A stretch of DNA of 64,000 nt from Anaeramoeba flamelloides (taxonomy: Eukaryota; Metamonada; Anaeramoebidae): NCBI GenBank assembly GCA_027625915.1, contig JANTQA010000045.1:868001-932000 (forward strand). The letters are read 5' to 3'. Made by a program: the position numbers and the translations under genes. Of this stretch, positions 58,375 to 64,000 are shown in pieces; the first letter of the stretch is position 1, and each line of letters begins with the position of its first letter. The notes beneath the pieces are model-generated. The model was not told the DNA's origin. It made no database searches and saw only the letters and a list, made by a program, of their open reading frames with translations.

Positions 58375-61300
58375 TCGTTTTTCTTTTCGAAAGTAGTGTT
58401 CTTTATTCTCTTTGTGAGGTTTCTTGTTCTCTTTTATTTTTTTATTTTGAGTAGTTCCAAAGAGAAGATCCTAGTGTGAAAAAATATTAAAAAAATGGGT
58501 TTCAAATTGTTTTTTCCAGAAGAGATAACGTCCACAAATTCTCTTCACTTTTTTTACTAAGCAACACTTTTTTATTTTAGAAATGGTTTTCAATTTTGGA
58601 TTGAAAATATCAGAAAGATCAAAATTCAATAACTTTCAATTTAAAAGTTCGAACAATTAGGGTTTTTGAAAAATTGCAATACAAAAACCTTTCTGGGTTT
58701 TCGGTTTTCATAAAAAGAGTTTCAGGTAATTGAAAGTTAACAAAAATTTATATTTAGAGAACTTTTTAATATTTTCAATTAAATTCAAAAGGTTATCATT
58801 CGTTATTTATTCTTTTTTTACCCTTTTTTTAGGCTTAAAAAAATGTGTACAAATAAATATCAAGTTTTTAAAATTTTAAAAAATATGAAAGATTATCAGA
58901 AACAGAAATCTTGTAGGACTGAAATTTTTAAAATATATAAAAAATTATTTTAATGGATTGTGGTATTCTTGTTGTGAAAAGTGGCATTTTGGAAGAAATC
59001 TTGTTATGTTATTACTGATATTTGAAATTTCAATAGGATAAAATTTCTGCTGAGTATCTTTTTTTTCTTTACTGGTATTGGAATTATATATGGGAAAGAA
59101 TATTGACTTCCTTTTCCATATTTTTCTTTCAAATAGAGTTTTCAAAGAAGTAGAATGTCATTGTAGGTTGTAATTTGTGACCTCTATTTGAAAAAGCAAT
59201 ATTGAGAATGAAGTGAAAATTTTTCCCATTTAAATTTAAAATACTAGTAGTAGAATCTTATTTCATTTAAGATTCTAAGGTTAACCAAAATATTTAAATA
59301 TATCAAAAGAAAAAAGACCAAACAAAGAAACTGTGGTTTCAAATTATAAAATATTTCTTTGAAAATATTTATTAATAATTGGAAAAAGAAGATGAAGTGT
59401 AAATATTTTCACCAATTATAATTTTAATAACTTTATATTTTTTTTTTTTTAAACAACTTTTTATTCTTTTAGGACTACTTCTTGAAATCAAAATAATGAA
59501 ATTGCGAGAAAATCACACTTGAAAGAGTTTGATTTTTAAAGTTCTTTAAATAGTAAAATCATGCAACCACAAATCTATAACAATTATTTGAAAAATTTGT
59601 AATTTTCTTTTTGTTCTTCTTATCTCCACAATTTTAAATTTGAGAGGAATTTCAATATATATATATATATAGTTCTTACTTTATTCTCCGCTTACTTTCT
59701 ATTTTAGTTAAAAGTACAGTGATACAATAACCATCAACTCAATAGAGTTTTTAAAATGAAAAAGTTAGAAAATCAAAATCATCTTTTCCAAAAGTTACTA
59801 ATCTCCATCCAAAAATGTGGGGCAAAAAAATATCCATCAATATAAGAATAAATTCTTTATTCAGTTATTAAACTCAAAACTTTAGACAAAAAAAAACGAA
59901 GCCATTAATAATAATAAAACTCTTGATTAAAATTTGTGTTTATTGATTAAAGTTCGTGGAATAAAAAACAAAAATAAAAAAAAAAAAATTGCCCCTAATT
60001 TTTGGAAAAATATCCAAAATTAGTAATGTCTATTTAACAATCTTTAGTTCTATCTTTTTTTCAATTGTTTTTTTTGATAATGTGTAAAATCATACTTCAA
60101 TATATTTTTGATTTGATCTTTAGATTTTTGTTTTTCATTTGATCATTAACTTTTTGTTTTTCCCATTAACTTTTTTGTTTTTTTTTTTTTTTTTTTTTTT
60201 TTCTTTTTAAAACATTTAAAAAAAGCAAACTGAATGAAAAAAAAAAAAAAAAAACCTTTTTATTTTTTTCTTTTTTTTTGTTTATCTCACCTCTTTAATT
60301 GAAGTGTACAACTGTTCTGAGCAATTTTTCCACCAAAGTCCATCTCAGTCAACTCAATTGTTTAGAATCAAAAGAATTTTTGGTTGATTTCTTATCACAT
60401 CTCTTCTGAACTTTGTTAAATTTGGGACAATAATAATAACAAAGTAAAAATGAAAAAAATGAAGAATTCGAAAAAATAATGAAATGAGAAATTTGACTTT
60501 ATTATTTTTTCAAAATTAAAAATTTTGCAAAATAATTTTAATTCAAAAAAAAATATTTAGAATCCATTAATAAAACTTCAAAATACAAGAAATTAAGTAT
60601 GATATGTTAAAAAACATATTATTGTCGTACATTTTGTATAATTGAATTAATATTAAGAAATAATTATTGAAATAAAAAATGCCCTATATTATTGGAAATA
60701 GCTTATTAGTTTCAATTAAAAATTGAAGGTTTTGATTTATGAAAATGTGTTTTTTACCAAAAATTAAAAAGTTTAAAAAAAAAAATGTTAAATTTATCTT
60801 GAGACAAGAATTCTGGAATTAACACCCCCTCATTCAAAAAAATATTTTTTTTATAGCCAGTAGTATTTTTATGGTTAAGCTTTCAATCAGAATTAATTTA
60901 TAGAAAAGATTTCAAATCTAGGCACAAAATTTGAATTCAAGTAAAATGATTTGTGTAAAAAAAAATTATAAAAAATGCACCTTAATTTGAGATTGTTTTT
61001 TTTGACTAAAATTCAGTTTAAAATTTCGTCTTATAAGTGGAATTAGCTGTATTAATAAAATTTATATTTACTAAATCAAAAAATCCAGATAGTACTTAAT
61101 TTTTTTCCAAATTTTTCTAATTTTTAATCCATTTTTTTGTGATTTTTATACAAAAAATAATTTTATTGCAATAATCGAATCTATTTCTTCATAAAAATTT
61201 CAGATTTTATCTTTCATTTTTAGCTTTTGATTTGATGAAAGAACTTTCAGAAATGAATATTATATTTTAGAGGATTAAAACTATTTTACAGTCAAAGGTA

Positions 61301-64000
61301 CCCAGTTTTATTTAAGAAATAGATTATATTCTATCAGTGTAATTCATTACTCTTCTCAAAATAAATTTTCAATTTTTAAGATCAAAAACATTTTTTTCTC
61401 ATTTTGTAATATTTGGTTTTTTTTTTTTTTTGCTTTTTTTTTTTTCTTTTATTTTTGATTTTTCTTGTCCTTTTTTTTCTTGATTCAAAATTAAATTTGA
61501 AAAAAAAAGATGAAACTCCAAATTAACATTAATAAATTAGAAACTTTTAATTTCTTTAAAAAAAAATATTTATAATTAAAAAATCTTATTTATCATCAAT
61601 TTTTATTATCAAAGAAATGGAAAAATTTTGCACCTATAATATTCCAATGAAAAGTTGTACAAAATTTTTTTAACAATTTTTTTTTTCTATTGAAATTTGA
61701 GGTTTGTTCAGGTATTTATTTTATGATCACCGACTCTAATCTGAAGTTTGCTATTTCTCGTATTTTCAAAAAATTGTAAGTTTGGTTTATTCTTAAAAAA
61801 AAAAAAGAATTTTTCATTTTTGGCTGCGCCTCTTGAAGTGAAATGACTTTTATTTATGATTTCTTAAATCATTTAACTTGTAAAGGTATGATAATTTAGA
61901 AATGTGTCTTTCAATTGGACCTTCAGTTTAGTAACCCCTCCCGGGTGTTTTTATAACTAATTAATTTAAAAAAAAAAAAAAAAAAAAAAAGTAATATTGT
62001 AGTACTTTCCATATAATAAGATCTGTATATATTACTTTATTCAATATTAATATAATTTTTTTCACTTAAAAGAATGTTAAGCCAAGATATTTCCTTCAAA
62101 TAAAAAATTTATATTTTTTTTTATAAATTTTTTCCATTGAAATAGAAACCATTTTCACAAATTAAGATTTATATTTTTACTTTACAGGGTTCAAAATTCT
62201 AACGCATCTTTTTATTAGTTGTATCCAACTTATTTTGAAAATAACATAATGTTTACTTCAAGTCTATCATTTTACTCTAAAATCAATTGAAACTCCAATC
62301 GAAATAATTAAAAGGTATCATATCAAAAACAAATAATTTTTAATTTCACTTCGCTTGTTCAAAAAATTTAAAAAATTTCTGATTAACAAATGTTTTTAAG
62401 GGAATAGTAACTCTTATTTATTTTTTTCCCAAAATTTAATAGAGTAATTATTTACATTAGGATACATCAAACCGATTTGCAAACTTATTTATTAACTTTA
62501 CAGAAATTGGATATCATTTTTAAAATAGTTCATTTTTTCCCAATGATATTGCCAGTAAAAAGATCTGATTCTTTTTTTGAGGTTTTTGGATAAAATTTGT
62601 AAAAAAGAAAATTGCAAAAAAAAATATTTTAAAGAAATCTCACCTAAAGTAATTTCTGGTAGTCTGTATGAACAAATAAACTTGAAACTTTAATCTTCTT
62701 TTAAACAATATAGTAAAAAAAAAAATCCAATATTGAAGTCTTGGAGATCCAGAAAAAATTGAGTATTTTATTTAATTTACAAATAATTATTAAATAATCT
62801 AGAAATTTTTGAGTTTGTAAGAATTCTTTTTCAAAGATTTAGAGTAAAAAAAAACAACAATTAATAATAAAAATCAGATATTTGAGAATATATATATATT
62901 AGAATTATTAACTTGTTTTGGGTTTTTATTTATTTGAAAATCTTTTAAAAAAGGTGAAATAATAATAAAGGTTATTGATATATTTAATGCTTGGGTTATT
63001 AATACCCCCACTGAAATGATTAAGATTGGATCATTGATGATTGATAAAAAAAAATCAAATTTAAAAGTCTTTTTTTATGTTATCAGTTGAATTTTACAGG
63101 TTTTAATAAAAATATTTAAGGGGGGATTTTTTTAACTGTTTTGGGTTGTTATTATGAGATTCTTTTATTCAATAAAAAGAAAAAATTGATTTGAAATGTG
63201 TTGAATAAATAAATTATAATTTTTTCAATGTTAAAATATTTCTTGTACTTTTTTTTGAAATTAAGTTGATTTTTTATACTGGGTTGTTCTAAAAATTTAT
63301 TGGTTTTATTTTTAAAATTTACTTTTTTTTTTGAACTTTTCATTCTAAGAAAATCAGATTTCATTCTTGTTCAACAAAAATATTTTTATTTTTAAATAAT
63401 TCAGAACTATTCTGAATTTTGAAATATTCAAAAAATGAAGAAAAATAGATCAAACTCTATAAAAACAATAATTCATTTCGCAAAATAGATTTAAAAGTGA
63501 GTTTGGTTCTTATAGTAATCAGATTTTTACTTTGTTTTTCAATTTCAAGATATTATGTTTATATTTTATTGGAATTGCGATTAAATTTACTAGAAGATTT
63601 TTTTTTTAGTTTATGAGTAAAAAAGAAGTAGGTACTTTACTAATTTTTTAATAATTATAATTGTGATAACCTTACACGGAAAAAACTATTTAAGAAGGAT
63701 TGGATATTGAAAATTGTTAATCAAAATACCATCCACAATTCTGTTTCTGAAAAGAACCCAATAATCAAGAGTTGAAGCTTTAATTTATACATTTTTTTTG
63801 AACAAATTTTTAGTTTTACTTAAATTTTGGTTTTTTTGAATTATGTTTAGGATCTAGAAAAGTGCCATAGGCGAATGCCCAAAATTACTCAGAGAATAAA
63901 ATCACAAAAAAGAACTGAGAAATTATATTTTTAAAACGAATACCTTCTCCTTGAAAACGAAACAAGTAAGATATAGTTTCAAAAATATAGTTGCATAAAT
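58375..64000. other. AT-rich spacer to the window end
   Basis: Contains (TA)n at about 59657-59671, a T-run at 60178-60202, the MITE at 60856-61049 and a solitary TTAAGGGAATAGTAACTC near 62398 that may be one end of an element. No gene was recognised. Confidence 0.5.
60856..61049. mobile_element. MITE copy 14, degenerate
   Basis: Left end diverged (GCCAGTAGTATTTTTATGG), right end GTGGAATTAGCTG before TA. GGCACAAAATTTGAATTCAAGTAAA and CACCTTAATTTGAGATTG mark the arms. Old copy. Confidence 0.7.

Noticed and set aside
1-64000. tRNA genes
   Set aside because: GTTCGA-like strings (952, 2028, 12405, 53133) were examined; none has paired stems in the right places.

Overview
The window is a very AT-rich eukaryotic nuclear segment (long A/T runs, (TA)n tracts, poly-Asn coding) with few, widely spaced genes, short GT-AG introns and standard stop codons. 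The best guess for the organism is an Anaeramoeba-like metamonad amoeba. The reasons are a secreted SBBP-type propeller fused to many GCC2/GCC3 (ephrin-receptor-like) cysteine repeats and a multi-pass membrane tail, RNI-type LRR-ankyrin proteins, and extreme A+T. This is inference from family memory; another AT-rich amoeba such as a dictyostelid relative is the main alternative. No rRNA, tRNA or CRISPR was recognised.

Host genes. (1) 4573-7368 (+) is a 931-residue secreted, probably GPI-anchored protein of propeller-like repeats. (2) 14692-15756 (+) is an unrecognised charged 354-residue protein. (3) An LRR-ankyrin-polyAsn gene on the minus strand (30995 down to 22466) is broken: a LINE has split it and it carries other lesions. 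(4) 36663-38093 (-) is a secreted right-handed beta-helix protein with bacterial-style closing motifs. (5) 50184 down to 44461 (-) is a five-exon gene for a protein of about 1650 residues (SBBP propeller, about 20 GCC2/GCC3 repeats, multi-pass membrane region), with one frameshift and one in-frame TAG. (6) 57223-58374 (-) is an ankyrin protein. (7) A small multi-exon gene may lie at 1954-1136 (-). Genes 1, 4 and 6 are much richer in G+C than everything around them.

Mobile DNA. A non-LTR retrotransposon (LINE, 24726-30679, +) sits inside the LRR gene between perfect 16-bp target duplications. It has an RRM-type ORF1, a Zn-motif/coiled-coil region, an APE endonuclease, a reverse transcriptase, a C-terminal Cys/His knuckle and an ACACTA-type tail. 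It is itself hit by three copies of a ~197-bp palindromic MITE flanked by TA. That MITE family has about 14 copies in the window, one in an intron of gene 5, and each arm repeats TTAAGGCACAAA three times. Other inverted-repeat elements are a 900-bp palindrome of palindromes (16703-17602), a ~500-bp element (17657-18155), three TTAA-flanked elements (38884-39492, 42219-43011, 54538-55880), a possible Tc1-like remnant (52071-52546) and several small hairpins.

Layout: 1-4.5 kb repeats and a possible small gene; 4.5-7.4 kb gene 1; 7.4-22.4 kb mostly spacer with gene 2 and palindromes; 22.4-31 kb the broken LRR gene with its nested insertions; 31-36.6 kb MITE-rich spacer; 36.6-38.1 kb gene 4; 38-44 kb spacer; 44.4-50.2 kb gene 5; 50-57 kb degraded elements; 57.2-58.4 kb gene 6; the rest spacer.
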